Source of the DNA: Alphaproteobacteria bacterium
Lineage (GTDB): Bacteria; Pseudomonadota; Alphaproteobacteria; RF32; UBA3637
DNA: 11,650 nucleotides
Assembly: GCA_017632555.1 (NCBI GenBank)
Contig: JAGBRF010000035.1
Location: forward strand, 1-11,650
Reading direction: 5' to 3'
Shown one piece after another: positions 1-6,893 of this stretch. A program made the position numbers and the translations under genes. Position 1 is the first letter of the stretch, and the number at the start of each line of letters is the position of its first letter. The notes under the pieces were generated by a model, which searched no databases, was not told where the DNA came from, and saw nothing but the letters and a program-made list of their open reading frames with translations.

Positions 1-1
1 A

Positions 2-46
2 AAACAATTGGCAAAAGCAAAGGCCGAATTTCAAGAATTGAAATAA
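2..46 (+). CDS. 3' end of an unidentified gene (partial)
   Basis: An open frame enters from the left edge and ends with TAA at 44-46. The visible tail reads KQLAKAKAEFQELK, a charged, Ala/Lys/Glu-rich stretch typical of a C-terminal helix. Only 14 codons are present, so no family can be assigned. The frame is inferred from the amphipathic composition and from its tight convergence with the next gene, whose stop is at 84. The 37 bases between them show no convincing hairpin terminator. It could be a chance open frame. Confidence 0.45.
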   Translation, partial: KQLAKAKAEFQELK

Positions 47-83
47 ATTATAGCACAAGAAAGCAACACAAAGAAGTTTCCCT

Positions 84-683
84 TTATTGTATTTTGACAT
101 CGGATACATAAAGTCTTATGTATTCATCACAATCGATATGAATATCCTTTTGGCTCAAATGCATTTTGGGAACCTTATAGGATTTATTCCACCAAAAAAA
201 GTTATGACTGGGAACGGTGTAGCTGAGACCATAGCCTTTGATGTTTATAACTTTTCCCTTGTATTCTTCTTTCAATTCTTCATTTTCTAACAACGACCAC
301 CTTAATTCATTTTGCGGCGTAATCGGTGTTGCCGACAAACAAACCGTTTTGTTCAAAACATCTTTTAAAACTAAAAGCATAACCTCAGTTTCCGAATTTG
401 AACAAGGCGAAAGTTCGGCTTCGGCTATATTCCCCATCCTTTCAAATTCTTCCTCAACAAAATACATCTCACCATTCCAAAGTTTTACCTGTTTCAATGT
501 TACTTCTTCGAAGTCCGGCTGGGGATTTTCTTCCCCCCTGATAAACTCTTCTATTTTTGTCCTTTGTCTTTTCATTTTCCATGCATCCATCGTTGTCAGA
601 TATCGGGGGTTTTCCGAAGAATCAGCAACAACCGTTCCCGTCCACAAAAACAAACAAACAAAAGCCAACAATATCTTTTTCAT
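84..683 (-). CDS. Secreted protein of unknown function (199 aa)
   Basis: I do not recognise the family. The N-terminus is a standard Sec signal peptide: MKK, a hydrophobic core at residues 4-18, and a probable signal peptidase I cleavage after VVA (residue 20). The protein is therefore probably periplasmic or exported. The mature part is acidic and rich in Glu and Lys to about residue 145. It then becomes more beta-like (KGKVINIKGYGLSY, residues 142-155), with an aromatic patch FFWWNKSY at 162-169. The mature region has three cysteines (94, 115, 185), so one disulfide is possible. There is no lipobox and no membrane segment after the signal. It is the last gene of a leftward three-gene operon: its ATG lies 2 bases after the stop of the SemiSWEET gene, so translation is probably coupled. 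Confidence 0.8.
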   Translation of the reverse strand: MKKILLAFVCLFLWTGTVVADSSENPRYLTTMDAWKMKRQRTKIEEFIRGEENPQPDFEEVTLKQVKLWNGEMYFVEEEFERMGNIAEAELSPCSNSETEVMLLVLKDVLNKTVCLSATPITPQNELRWSLLENEELKEEYKGKVINIKGYGLSYTVPSHNFFWWNKSYKVPKMHLSQKDIHIDCDEYIRLYVSDVKIQ

Positions 684-685
684 CG

Positions 686-949
686 TTATTTCCTTTTATT
701 TGCAACAATTAAATACAAAACGATTACGGCAAAGAACAGGGAAATGGCGTTGAAAAGCATCATTTGTATCGACTTTAAATACACACCATATAAAATCCAC
801 GAAACCATACCGATGCAATAAATTATGTATGTCGACAAAGACAATCCGCTGACGTTACGACTTTTGATTGTTTGTATCGTTTGCGGCAAAAATACCACAG
901 CGGTACAAATACCGGCCAAATACCCCAAAGCTTCTGCTATAATTTCCAT
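686..949 (-). CDS. SemiSWEET / PQ-loop small transporter (MtN3/saliva family)
   Basis: This 87-residue membrane protein has three predicted transmembrane helices (about 6-25, 40-57 and 63-82). That is the three-helix unit and usual length of bacterial SemiSWEETs, which dimerise into a sugar-type transporter in the inner membrane. The family signature FLPQ is present at 20-23 (P22, Q23). W51 in TM2 and N67 in TM3 sit 16 residues apart, as do the substrate-pocket Trp and Asn of characterised SemiSWEETs. The solute cannot be read from the sequence: sugars are usual for the family, but more distant PQ-loop proteins carry other solutes. The start codon lies 8 bases after the stop of the dipeptidase gene, preceded by a weak TAGGG. 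The downstream gene begins 2 bases after its stop. Confidence 0.88.
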   Translation of the reverse strand: MEIIAEALGYLAGICTAVVFLPQTIQTIKSRNVSGLSLSTYIIYCIGMVSWILYGVYLKSIQMMLFNAISLFFAVIVLYLIVANKRK

Positions 950-957
950 TTTATACC

Positions 958-1635
958 CTATTCAACATCAAAATTGAAATACGTATCTTTATACGGTTCG
1001 TCCGCCAAAGTAAAGTGCCACCATTCAGAATCTAATCCCTTAAAGCCGGCATTTATCATAGCATCGTGCAAAATTTGTCTGTTTTTCTTTTGTTCATCCG
1101 TTAAATTTTCATAATCTGGGTGAGACACTTCACTGAATAAATCAAACGTTCCGCCCATATCGACACAAGTGCCATCTTTTCTGATAATGGTCAAATCAAC
1201 AGTACTGCCACGCGTATGACCCGATTTTTCCATAATATAATTGCCGGCAATCAATTCGGATTTTTCCAATTTAGGATAAAAACTTTTGTCGCCCGGATCA
1301 TTTGGGTTGTTGATCCATTCCACAAAGTTATCAACGGCTTTTTGCGGTCTGTATGAATCCCAAATCAAAATCCGATATCCTTGACTTCTTAAATCATCAG
1401 CAGCCTTTTTCAATGCCGTCAAAGCTTCTTTTGTCATATATGCTTTTGGGGCTTTATAACCACGGATTTTGTTTCCCGTAAAATTGTTGGGAGAATAATA
1501 ACGAATGTCAAAAACCGCATCATCTATCACGGACGCAATATCCATAAAATCCGTTTTATCATAAGAAATTGTTTGCGCCTTTGACACAAACGAATAACTG
1601 ACAAAAACCATTAAAAAAATCAACAACTTTTTCAT
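958..1635 (-). CDS. Exported D-Ala-D-Ala dipeptidase, VanX/DdpX type (peptidase M15D)
   Basis: This zinc metallopeptidase is expected to hydrolyse D-alanyl-D-alanine or related cell-wall dipeptides. Visible motifs are SGHTRGSTVDL (zinc ligands H140 and D147), SEWWHF (catalytic E204, zinc ligand H207) and DSYRP (R96). The spacings H-x6-D, E-x2-H and Arg to first His (44 residues) match VanX closely, and 225 aa is a normal length plus a leader. Residues 1-20 form a Sec signal peptide with likely cleavage after SKA, so it probably acts in the periplasm, whereas classical VanX is cytoplasmic. The start at 1635 was chosen because AAAGGAG lies just upstream of it. An in-frame ATG at 1695 lies upstream of the promoter's -35 box. 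It is first in the operon with the SemiSWEET and the secreted protein. No vanH, vanA or other resistance genes are in view, so a recycling or nutritional role is more likely than glycopeptide resistance. Confidence 0.92.
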   Translation of the reverse strand: MKKLLIFLMVFVSYSFVSKAQTISYDKTDFMDIASVIDDAVFDIRYYSPNNFTGNKIRGYKAPKAYMTKEALTALKKAADDLRSQGYRILIWDSYRPQKAVDNFVEWINNPNDPGDKSFYPKLEKSELIAGNYIMEKSGHTRGSTVDLTIIRKDGTCVDMGGTFDLFSEVSHPDYENLTDEQKKNRQILHDAMINAGFKGLDSEWWHFTLADEPYKDTYFNFDVE

Positions 1636-1663
1636 AACCTTTCTCCTTTCAAAACTACGTTTT

Positions 1664-1692
1664 ATTTTAAATATGTAAAAATATTTTTGCAA
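1664..1692 (-). promoter_or_regulatory. Sigma70-type promoter of the dipeptidase operon
   Basis: On the minus strand TTGCAA (1687-1692) is followed by a 17-base spacer and TAAAAT (1664-1669). The expected transcription start is near 1657, leaving a leader of about 20 bases that carries the ribosome binding site AAAGGAG. No comparably clear promoter was found for the divergent lipoprotein gene. Confidence 0.65.
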
Positions 1693-1786
1693 CATTAAAT
1701 TTTATTCCCTATTAAAACTTTATCTTGATTTTGAATAAAAGTAAGTGTAGATTTTATCGCATAATATTATCTATGGAAATGCGTAT

Positions 1787-2629
1787 ATGATGAAAAGATT
1801 TTTTGCTTTTGTTTTTTTGTTTTTTATAACGGGGTGCGCCCTTTTTAATCAAACCAGAATTGTTTGGGTGCAAAGCGGTCAAGAAGACAATCTTGTTTAC
1901 GTCAGAATAGATGGCTTGCAAAACGCCGGTAGCAATAAAATGGCGGTCATTCAGCACGGATTGGCTTCCAACATGAATCATGTGGCTGTGCAAAGCGCTA
2001 AAAAGGCTTTTTTAGACAACGGATACGTTGTTGTTTCTTTTGACGGCCGTTATTCGTTGGGTAAAGGCAATAATGATGTTGAAAAAGCCAGCCTGACCAG
2101 TTTCAATGAAGATTTGAAATCCGTTATAAAATGGACACAAACACAAATGTTTTACGGCGAACCGTTTGTCATAGTCGGCCATTCGTTGGGTGGTGCTTCG
2201 GTCATAGAATATGCCGGTAATCACCCCGAATTGGCAGATGCTTTAATTCCAATCACACCGGTTATCAACAGCAAATCATGGGAAAAATCCTGCATGACAA
2301 ACATGACCGATTTTTGCAAAGAATGGAAACAAAAAGGAACGTATGAATATACCGACCCTGACAATCACAAAAAAGCGATTATCCCTTATTCCATAATTGC
2401 CAGTTGCGATAATTATGACGCCAATAATTCGGCAAAGAAAATCAAAGCCAAAACATTACTGGTCGGTGCCGAAAAAGACATTATTATTGACCCGAAGGAT
2501 TTACAAAACTTGTCAAAAAAGTTCGATAACGGCAAAGCGATAATCATCAAATCGGCCGATCATAATTTCAGCAACGAACAAAATCAAAGTGACTTATATC
2601 AAGCTATTGATTTGTTTTTGAAACAATAA
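1787..2629 (+). CDS. Alpha/beta-hydrolase lipoprotein
   Basis: This is a 280-residue lipidated serine hydrolase. The leader MMKRFFAFVFLFFITGC ends in a lipobox (ITGC, lipid Cys17). The residue after Cys is Ala, not Asp, which favours outer-membrane sorting under the Lol rule. The alpha/beta-hydrolase core follows: HG at 57-58 (oxyanion region), the nucleophile elbow GHSLGG at 131-136 (Ser133), the likely acid D231 in GAEKD and the likely catalytic H259 in SADHN. The cap region at about 165-210 contains three cysteines (169, 177, 207). The substrate is unknown: the fold covers esterases, lipases and peptidases. The start could be either Met of the ATGATG at 1787; the ribosome binding site is weak. 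It converges with the SPFH gene, with only 3 bases between the stops. Confidence 0.88.
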   Translation: MMKRFFAFVFLFFITGCALFNQTRIVWVQSGQEDNLVYVRIDGLQNAGSNKMAVIQHGLASNMNHVAVQSAKKAFLDNGYVVVSFDGRYSLGKGNNDVEKASLTSFNEDLKSVIKWTQTQMFYGEPFVIVGHSLGGASVIEYAGNHPELADALIPITPVINSKSWEKSCMTNMTDFCKEWKQKGTYEYTDPDNHKKAIIPYSIIASCDNYDANNSAKKIKAKTLLVGAEKDIIIDPKDLQNLSKKFDNGKAIIIKSADHNFSNEQNQSDLYQAIDLFLKQ

Positions 2630-2632
2630 GTA

Positions 2633-3427
2633 TTATTTTACGCCTTTAATAGCCCCGTCAATAAACGGTATCGGTGCGGAACCATACATATTGACCGGCA
2701 ACCTGCCGTCCCATCTTTGCACAGCTTCATAAGCAACCAAATTTTGATTTTGGCTGAGCGCTTGAGAACGAATACGCATACTTTCGGCCTCTGCTTTTGC
2801 CGCTAACACCTTTTGATTGGCTTCTTCTTCCACTTGCTTTGTTCTGTTTCTGGCCTTGATAGCATCTTGCGTTGCAATTTGCTTTTCTTCAATAGCCCGT
2901 TCAAATTGTGCAGAATAATCGATGTTTTCAATCACAACGTTTTGTGTGTTGATGTGATACGGCAACAATGATTCTTTCAAAGAATTAAATATTTCTTCCG
3001 TGGCTTTTTCACGATTTGAAACCAAAGCATCCGCTTCCCATTTTCCGATTGTATCTTTAACGGCTTTTGAAATTTGCGGTGCAATAACTTTATCCGCATA
3101 AGTTACACCGACTTCTTGGAACAACAAATGGACTTTGGACGGATCCAAACTGGTATTGACACTGATCAACAAATCCGCTTGCTGAACGTCCTTTGTGTAA
3201 GTTGCCATTTTAAGTGTGTATTTATGAACTTTTGTATCCATTTCGTGAATGGTTGTTGTAATCGGATTGTAAATATAAAACCCTTCCGGCAAAGATTCAC
3301 CGACAACTTTTCCGAAGCGTGTTTTTATGCCTCTGTATCCTGTATCCACAACTTTAACGCTGGAAAAAACAGCAGCACCGACAACAACCGCAACACCACA
3401 AAATAAAACAAGTTTTAACGTTGACAT
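2633..3427 (-). CDS. Prohibitin-family SPFH/band 7 membrane protein
   Basis: The 264 residues show prohibitin architecture. An N-terminal membrane anchor (about 4-22) is followed by an SPFH/PHB domain (about 24-185, including TGYRGIKTRFGKV and GFYIYNP). An Ala/Glu/Lys/Arg-rich coiled coil spans about 174-225. The C-terminal segment RWDGRLPVNMYGSAPIPFI resembles the conserved end of bacterial prohibitin homologues. Such proteins form large ring-like scaffolds on the inner membrane and often modulate membrane proteases such as FtsH. The length fits prohibitin homologues better than HflK, and no HflK/HflC partner or NfeD gene adjoins it. AAAGGAG lies 7 bases before the ATG. The gene appears monocistronic. 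Confidence 0.9.
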   Translation of the reverse strand: MSTLKLVLFCGVAVVVGAAVFSSVKVVDTGYRGIKTRFGKVVGESLPEGFYIYNPITTTIHEMDTKVHKYTLKMATYTKDVQQADLLISVNTSLDPSKVHLLFQEVGVTYADKVIAPQISKAVKDTIGKWEADALVSNREKATEEIFNSLKESLLPYHINTQNVVIENIDYSAQFERAIEEKQIATQDAIKARNRTKQVEEEANQKVLAAKAEAESMRIRSQALSQNQNLVAYEAVQRWDGRLPVNMYGSAPIPFIDGAIKGVK

Positions 3428-3463
3428 TTCATTTCTCCTTTTAACATAGCAACTATAAAATCA

Positions 3464-3492
3464 ACGTTAATGCGAATATATGTGTATGTCAA
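3464..3492 (-). promoter_or_regulatory. Probable promoter of the SPFH gene
   Basis: On the minus strand a perfect -35 TTGACA (3487-3492) lies 17 bases from TAACGT (3464-3469). The -10 box is poor, with three of six consensus positions. The promoter sits back-to-back with the rightward promoter of the next gene. Confidence 0.45.
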
Positions 3493-3502
3493 TAAAAAAA
3501 CT

Positions 3503-3530
3503 TTGCATTCTTTTTTATTACGTATAAAAT
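3503..3530 (+). promoter_or_regulatory. Probable promoter of the membrane-protein/preA operon
   Basis: TTGCAT (3503-3508) is separated by 16 bases from TAAAAT (3525-3530), inside a TATAAAAT run. It lies 26 bases upstream of the ATG at 3556. The -35 resembles the TTGCAA of the dipeptidase operon. Confidence 0.5.
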
Positions 3531-3555
3531 AGTGTTTCAGAGAAAGGAGAAAATT

Positions 3556-4053
3556 ATGAATACAGGTTATTACAAATTTTACTATAACAAAGTCAGAATA
3601 TTTTTTAGTTTTATTATTTGTGCGGTTATAGCCGGCGCTTGTCTTTGGATAAGAAACAGCCATACAGATGCGTCCGACAAACTTATCGGCGCAATTGGTT
3701 TTATTACCGGCGGTTTGGTCGCACTGTGGTCTTTATTTAAGCTGTTTGACAAAAAAGCCTACATAGAAATTACACCCGACTATATCAAAGTGGAAAATTT
3801 TGAAAAAGTATTGTGGTCAGATATCAACACCATTGGTGTTTCTTCTGTCAGTATCCCAAATAATGGCGGTGAAAAACGTTTTTTGTATCTTGATGTCAAA
3901 GATGCTTCGAAATACAAACTGACATTAAAACAAAAAGTCAATGCACAAGCCGGTTTTCCGCCGTTCTTCCTTAATGATGATTTTCTGGCAAAAAAAGACA
4001 GACCAAAATTACGGAGCATTTTAAAAGACCATTTCCCCGAAAGTGAAATATAA
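3556..4053 (+). CDS. Small two-helix membrane protein with a cytoplasmic domain, resembling the STM3941 family
   Basis: This 165-residue protein has two transmembrane segments (about 13-31 and 44-63) and a soluble C-terminal domain. That domain begins KKAYIEITPDYIKVENFEKVLWSDI, a pattern like the short beta strands of bacterial PH-like domains. The arrangement resembles proteins annotated as the STM3941 family, whose function I do not know. The start at 3556 is preferred because AAAGGAG lies 6 bases upstream. A GTG at 3532 lies at the promoter -10 and cannot be the start if that promoter is used. The stop lies 12 bases before preA and overlaps its ribosome binding site, so the two genes are almost certainly co-transcribed. 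Confidence 0.75.
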   Translation: MNTGYYKFYYNKVRIFFSFIICAVIAGACLWIRNSHTDASDKLIGAIGFITGGLVALWSLFKLFDKKAYIEITPDYIKVENFEKVLWSDINTIGVSSVSIPNNGGEKRFLYLDVKDASKYKLTLKQKVNAQAGFPPFFLNDDFLAKKDRPKLRSILKDHFPESEI

Positions 4054-4065
4054 AGGAGTAACACC

Positions 4066-5244
4066 ATGGCCACATTATCAACAAAAGTATTGGGAATAGA
4101 ATTCGAAAACCCGTTTTTATTATCATCCGCACCGCCAACGGCAAAAATAGAAAGTATCGACAAAGCCTTTACATTGGGCTGGGGTGGCGCTGTTTTAAAA
4201 ACCGTCACACCGGATGATTTGGAAATGATAGAAGCTTCCCCGCGTTATGCCACATTAAAAGCAGGCAATAAAGTGTGCGGATTTGAAAATATCGAATTGC
4301 TCAGCCATTTAACCGTTCAACAATGGCTTGACGGTATCGAATTTTTAAAGAAAAAACACCCGTCAAAAGTCATTATTGTCAGTGTTATGGCCCCGGTAGT
4401 CAAAGAAGAATGGCAAAATTTAATAAAAACGTTTAATGCGACCAAAGCTGATGCTTTTGAATTAAACTTTTCTTGCCCCCACGGTATGCCCGAAAAAGGT
4501 ATTGGCATGGCAATCGGTACCAGTCCGGAAATATCGGCAATGATAACCGAATGGGTTATGGAAGTGGCTAGAAAGCCCGTATTCGTTAAACTGTCCCCCA
4601 ACGTAACCAATATTGCGGAAATTGCAAAGGCGGTTGAAAGGGCCGGCGCTGATGGTTTTGCCGCCATCAACACAATTCAATCGTTGATGGGGGTTGATTT
4701 GGATACGCTTGAACCTTTACCGAAAGTCAACGGAAAAACAACCTTTGGTGGATATTCGGGATTTGCCATAAAACCCATCGGATTACGTTGCGTGGCTCAA
4801 ATTCGTCAAAACAGTACCCTGCCCATTTTGGGTATGGGTGGGATCAGTTCTTGGCAAGACGCTGCCGAATACATTTGTGTCGGAGCCGATGTGGTGCAAG
4901 TTTGTACCGAAGTTATGATCAACGGTTATGGTATCATAGATAAAATGAAAACAGGGCTTTTGAATTATCTTGAAAGCAAAGGTTTTAACAGTCCGGCCGA
5001 CTTAAAAAACAAAGTCATCGAAAAATTATCGGCACACGAAACATTAAACAAGAAAAAACAAGTTTATCCGACTGTTGATGATGATTTGTGCGTTAAATGT
5101 TCAAAATGCGTGAATATATGCAGTGAATCCGAACATTGTGCGTTATCTTTGGCAAAAGGCCACATATCCGTCAACAAAAAAGCCTGTGTCGGTTGTTCGT
5201 TATGTTCACACGTTTGCCCCAAACAAGCAATAAAGATGAAATAA
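4066..5244 (+). CDS. preA: NAD-dependent dihydropyrimidine dehydrogenase subunit PreA
   Basis: This is the FMN- and iron-sulfur-containing catalytic subunit that reduces uracil or thymine to the dihydropyrimidine, in the cytoplasm. Residues 1 to about 300 form the dihydroorotate-dehydrogenase-like barrel. It includes ELNFSCPHGM (N134; catalytic Cys137 by homology to mammalian DPD), KLSPNVT, AINTIQSLMG (N202, T203 at the pyrimidine site) and GMGGISS for FMN phosphate. Two ferredoxin-type 4Fe-4S motifs close the protein: C342, C345, C348, C352, and C374, C377, C380, C384. The 392 aa is close to the usual length. AGGAG lies 7 bases before the ATG. The usual PreT subunit, which passes electrons from NAD(P)H, is not adjacent, and no hydantoinase gene is in view. 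PreT must be elsewhere, or another electron donor is used. Confidence 0.93.
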   Translation: MATLSTKVLGIEFENPFLLSSAPPTAKIESIDKAFTLGWGGAVLKTVTPDDLEMIEASPRYATLKAGNKVCGFENIELLSHLTVQQWLDGIEFLKKKHPSKVIIVSVMAPVVKEEWQNLIKTFNATKADAFELNFSCPHGMPEKGIGMAIGTSPEISAMITEWVMEVARKPVFVKLSPNVTNIAEIAKAVERAGADGFAAINTIQSLMGVDLDTLEPLPKVNGKTTFGGYSGFAIKPIGLRCVAQIRQNSTLPILGMGGISSWQDAAEYICVGADVVQVCTEVMINGYGIIDKMKTGLLNYLESKGFNSPADLKNKVIEKLSAHETLNKKKQVYPTVDDDLCVKCSKCVNICSESEHCALSLAKGHISVNKKACVGCSLCSHVCPKQAIKMK

Positions 5245-6042
5245 TTATTCTCTTTCCTTGCCACCGCTTCGTGCGTTTTTAATGCGGTTTTCTTTATCTA
5301 AACGCGCAAAATCGGGCATATACCATTCGACATAGTCAATCGGCAAAACGGACAGCCCCGCTATATCAAGTGAAACAAAATAAGCGTTTCTGATAGTCGG
5401 TTTTGTGTTTCGAATTTGAAGCTGATACTTTTCTTGCCCTATTTTTTCCGGATTGACGTCCAATAACGTGTAAGCAACACCATATTCGGGGGCATAGTAC
5501 CGCCCGCCCGATAAATTATACAGGCTGTCATTTCCCAGCAATTTTAACAACACGTCAATGTTGGGTTGATGCGAAATGATAACAATGTGTTCTTTGCCTT
5601 CTTTTGCCATCCTTTGAATAAGATCTACCGTTTTTTGAATAGGTTCTGCCGAATACAAACTTTCTGCCATTTCGTTTGTTATACAACCATGATGATCGGG
5701 TTTATATCCGTCCGTAAACAAATCCAAATCGTTCAAATAAGAAACGTTGTTTTTGACTTCCGGTTCTATATCAAATCGCTTTAATTGTTCCAAAAAAGCA
5801 AATCCGGTTTCTTTTGCCCGAATTGACGGTGACATCAAAATTAAATCCGGTTTTTCCAGCGGATCTTGCGCAACCGGTATTCTGTAACCAAAACCGGGTT
5901 CATTATCCAAAAAGTCCGGCAATTTCGGGTCTGTGGCGTTTCCTAAAACCAATCCGGCACCTATACCTTCTTCTATTCCATCGCGTGTTATATGGCCTGT
6001 TGACTTGTCATACATACCATGCCTGATTAACGTTATTTGCAT
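5245..6042 (-). CDS. Histidine phosphatase superfamily protein
   Basis: This 265-residue protein belongs to the phosphoglycerate-mutase-like (branch 1) histidine phosphatases. The N-terminal LIRHGM carries Arg7 and the phospho-accepting His8. SPSIRAKETG supplies the second pocket Arg (R75), and ISHQPN the second catalytic His (H158). These are the core active-site residues of the fold. The substrate is unclear. It is longer than SixA and lacks the features of a true glycolytic mutase. There is a C-terminal extension of about 75 residues after the core, ending in a basic, charged tail. There is no signal peptide, so it is cytoplasmic. AAGGA lies about 6 bases before the ATG. Its stop abuts the stop of convergent preA with no intervening base. 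Confidence 0.88.
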   Translation of the reverse strand: MQITLIRHGMYDKSTGHITRDGIEEGIGAGLVLGNATDPKLPDFLDNEPGFGYRIPVAQDPLEKPDLILMSPSIRAKETGFAFLEQLKRFDIEPEVKNNVSYLNDLDLFTDGYKPDHHGCITNEMAESLYSAEPIQKTVDLIQRMAKEGKEHIVIISHQPNIDVLLKLLGNDSLYNLSGGRYYAPEYGVAYTLLDVNPEKIGQEKYQLQIRNTKPTIRNAYFVSLDIAGLSVLPIDYVEWYMPDFARLDKENRIKNARSGGKERE

Positions 6043-6082
6043 CCTATATCCTTCTTATCATCTTTACCAAGTAGAAACCCTG

Positions 6083-6111
6083 ATTTTACCCATCTTTTTC
6101 CCAAAAGTCAA
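6083..6111 (-). promoter_or_regulatory. Promoter of the histidine-phosphatase gene
   Basis: On the minus strand TTGACT (6106-6111), a 17-base spacer and TAAAAT (6083-6088) form a strong sigma70-type promoter. Transcription would start near 6076, giving a leader of about 35 bases. Confidence 0.7.
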
Positions 6112-6216
6112 CGGATTTTTTGAACTTTCTTTAACGGATTGGGTTATGATTTTGTCCGAAATCTTGCTTCAATTACGTGCTAAATGCTTTAATAAGTTGA
6201 CTTAATTTGGGAAAAA
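6095..6216. repeat. Inverted 11-bp element shared by divergent promoters
   Basis: TTTTTCCCAAA at 6095-6105 is the exact reverse complement of TTTGGGAAAAA at 6206-6216. Each copy lies inside the -35/-10 spacer of one of the two divergent promoters, offset by three bases relative to the -35. It could be a shared operator. It could also be a coincidence of AT-rich spacer sequence, or old promoter duplication. Confidence 0.45.
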
Positions 6217-6225
6217 TGATATAAT
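6197..6225 (+). promoter_or_regulatory. Promoter of the 187-aa helical protein gene
   Basis: TTGACT (6197-6202), a 17-base spacer and a perfect TATAAT (6220-6225) lie 24 bases upstream of the ATG at 6250. This is one of the two strongest promoters in the window. Confidence 0.78.
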
Positions 6226-6249
6226 GGAGAATATGAAAGGGGAAATGAG

Positions 6250-6813
6250 ATGGATAAAGGTTATACGATAAGTGACTTTAATAACGATTTAAAAAACTCC
6301 AAATGGTTAAAGGAAGCAACCAGCGACCATATTCTTAATTTGTTGGAAAGGCCGGAAAATATGGCTGATTTTGATGAATTTTTGGCTTTAATCGATAAAG
6401 CGCCTGCATTAAAGAATTTATCTGCGGAAGATGAAAAAGTAACAAAAGATATGCTGAATTCATATCATATGATGCATACAATGGACTCTTTGATGGGTGT
6501 TACGTTCTTAAAAGGTCTTATTTACAAAAAAGCCGAAACTCGGTTATCTTTGGAAAAAATGGCCGATAAAGGCTATCCGAATGCACAAGTCGCCTTCGGT
6601 CGTTTTCTGATGACCAGAGAAAAAAAAGAAATGATGGTACAAAATTTGGCAAAAGCTCATGATGTTTTTGAAAAATTGAAAACAAATCCTTTGGCAAGCA
6701 AGGTCGAATTGAACATGGCCGAATATTATTCGGAACAAAGCGAAACAAAGCGAAAAGAAATCGAAAAACAACAGGCGTTATTTAACACCGTAAAACAACA
6801 AAAGGAACGCTGA
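6250..6813 (+). CDS. All-helical protein with Sel1-like motif, function unknown
   Basis: The 187 residues are predicted almost entirely helical and highly charged. There is no signal peptide or membrane segment, so it is probably cytoplasmic unless exported by a dedicated system. Residues about 97-122 (SLEKMADKGYPNAQVAFGRFL) have the spacing of a Sel1/TPR-like repeat: small residues, a KGYPNAQ turn, then xxxG. A weaker second helical hairpin spans about 134-162. Such repeats mediate protein-protein contacts. The N-terminal 90 residues are unrecognised, and the C-terminus (165-187) is a Lys/Glu/Gln-rich helix. The start at 6250 is supported by AAAGGGGA shortly upstream and by the perfect promoter. 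It precedes the ankyrin gene by 127 bases, but that gene has its own promoter. Confidence 0.7.
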   Translation: MDKGYTISDFNNDLKNSKWLKEATSDHILNLLERPENMADFDEFLALIDKAPALKNLSAEDEKVTKDMLNSYHMMHTMDSLMGVTFLKGLIYKKAETRLSLEKMADKGYPNAQVAFGRFLMTREKKEMMVQNLAKAHDVFEKLKTNPLASKVELNMAEYYSEQSETKRKEIEKQQALFNTVKQQKER

Positions 6814-6845
6814 TGGGGTTATGGGTATCTGACCGTTTTGCTAAA

Positions 6846-6893
6846 TTTGACAGAAAAGCATTTATATGGTTTGACAGAAAAGCATTTATATGG
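6846..6893. repeat. Perfect tandem duplication of 24 bp
   Basis: Two identical 24-base copies (6846-6869 and 6870-6893) abut directly. Each begins TTTGACA and ends TTTATATGG. The second copy supplies the -35 box and the entire spacer of the ankyrin-gene promoter. The first has a -35 but no -10, because the next copy begins where the -10 should be. It looks like a slippage duplication upstream of a promoter. Confidence 0.9.

Noticed and set aside
1636..1695. An in-frame upstream ATG at 1695 that would extend the dipeptidase by 20 residues
   Set aside because: It lies upstream of the -35 box of the likely promoter and adds a basic extension before the signal peptide. The ATG at 1635 has a strong ribosome binding site.
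3532..3555. GTG start giving eight extra residues on the two-helix membrane protein
   Set aside because: It is only two bases after the -10 box, and AAAGGAG is correctly placed for the ATG at 3556.
3780..4208. 142-codon leftward open frame across the membrane-protein/preA junction
   Set aside because: It is antisense to two well-supported genes, spans their junction, and its product shows no family features.
6233..6271. Short upstream open frame (12 codons, starting MKGEM) overlapping the start of the 187-aa gene
   Set aside because: It uses part of the ribosome binding region of the real gene. Its position could allow translational coupling, but nothing in the sequence supports its translation.
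6731..6760. Three approximate 10-bp repeats (CGGAACAAAG and variants) near the 3' end of the 187-aa gene
   Set aside because: They are short and imperfect and encode an ordinary Lys/Glu/Gln-rich helix. This is too weak to propose phase variation.
6846..6893. Possible CRISPR-like repeat
   Set aside because: There are only two copies, they abut with no spacer, and they coincide with a promoter.
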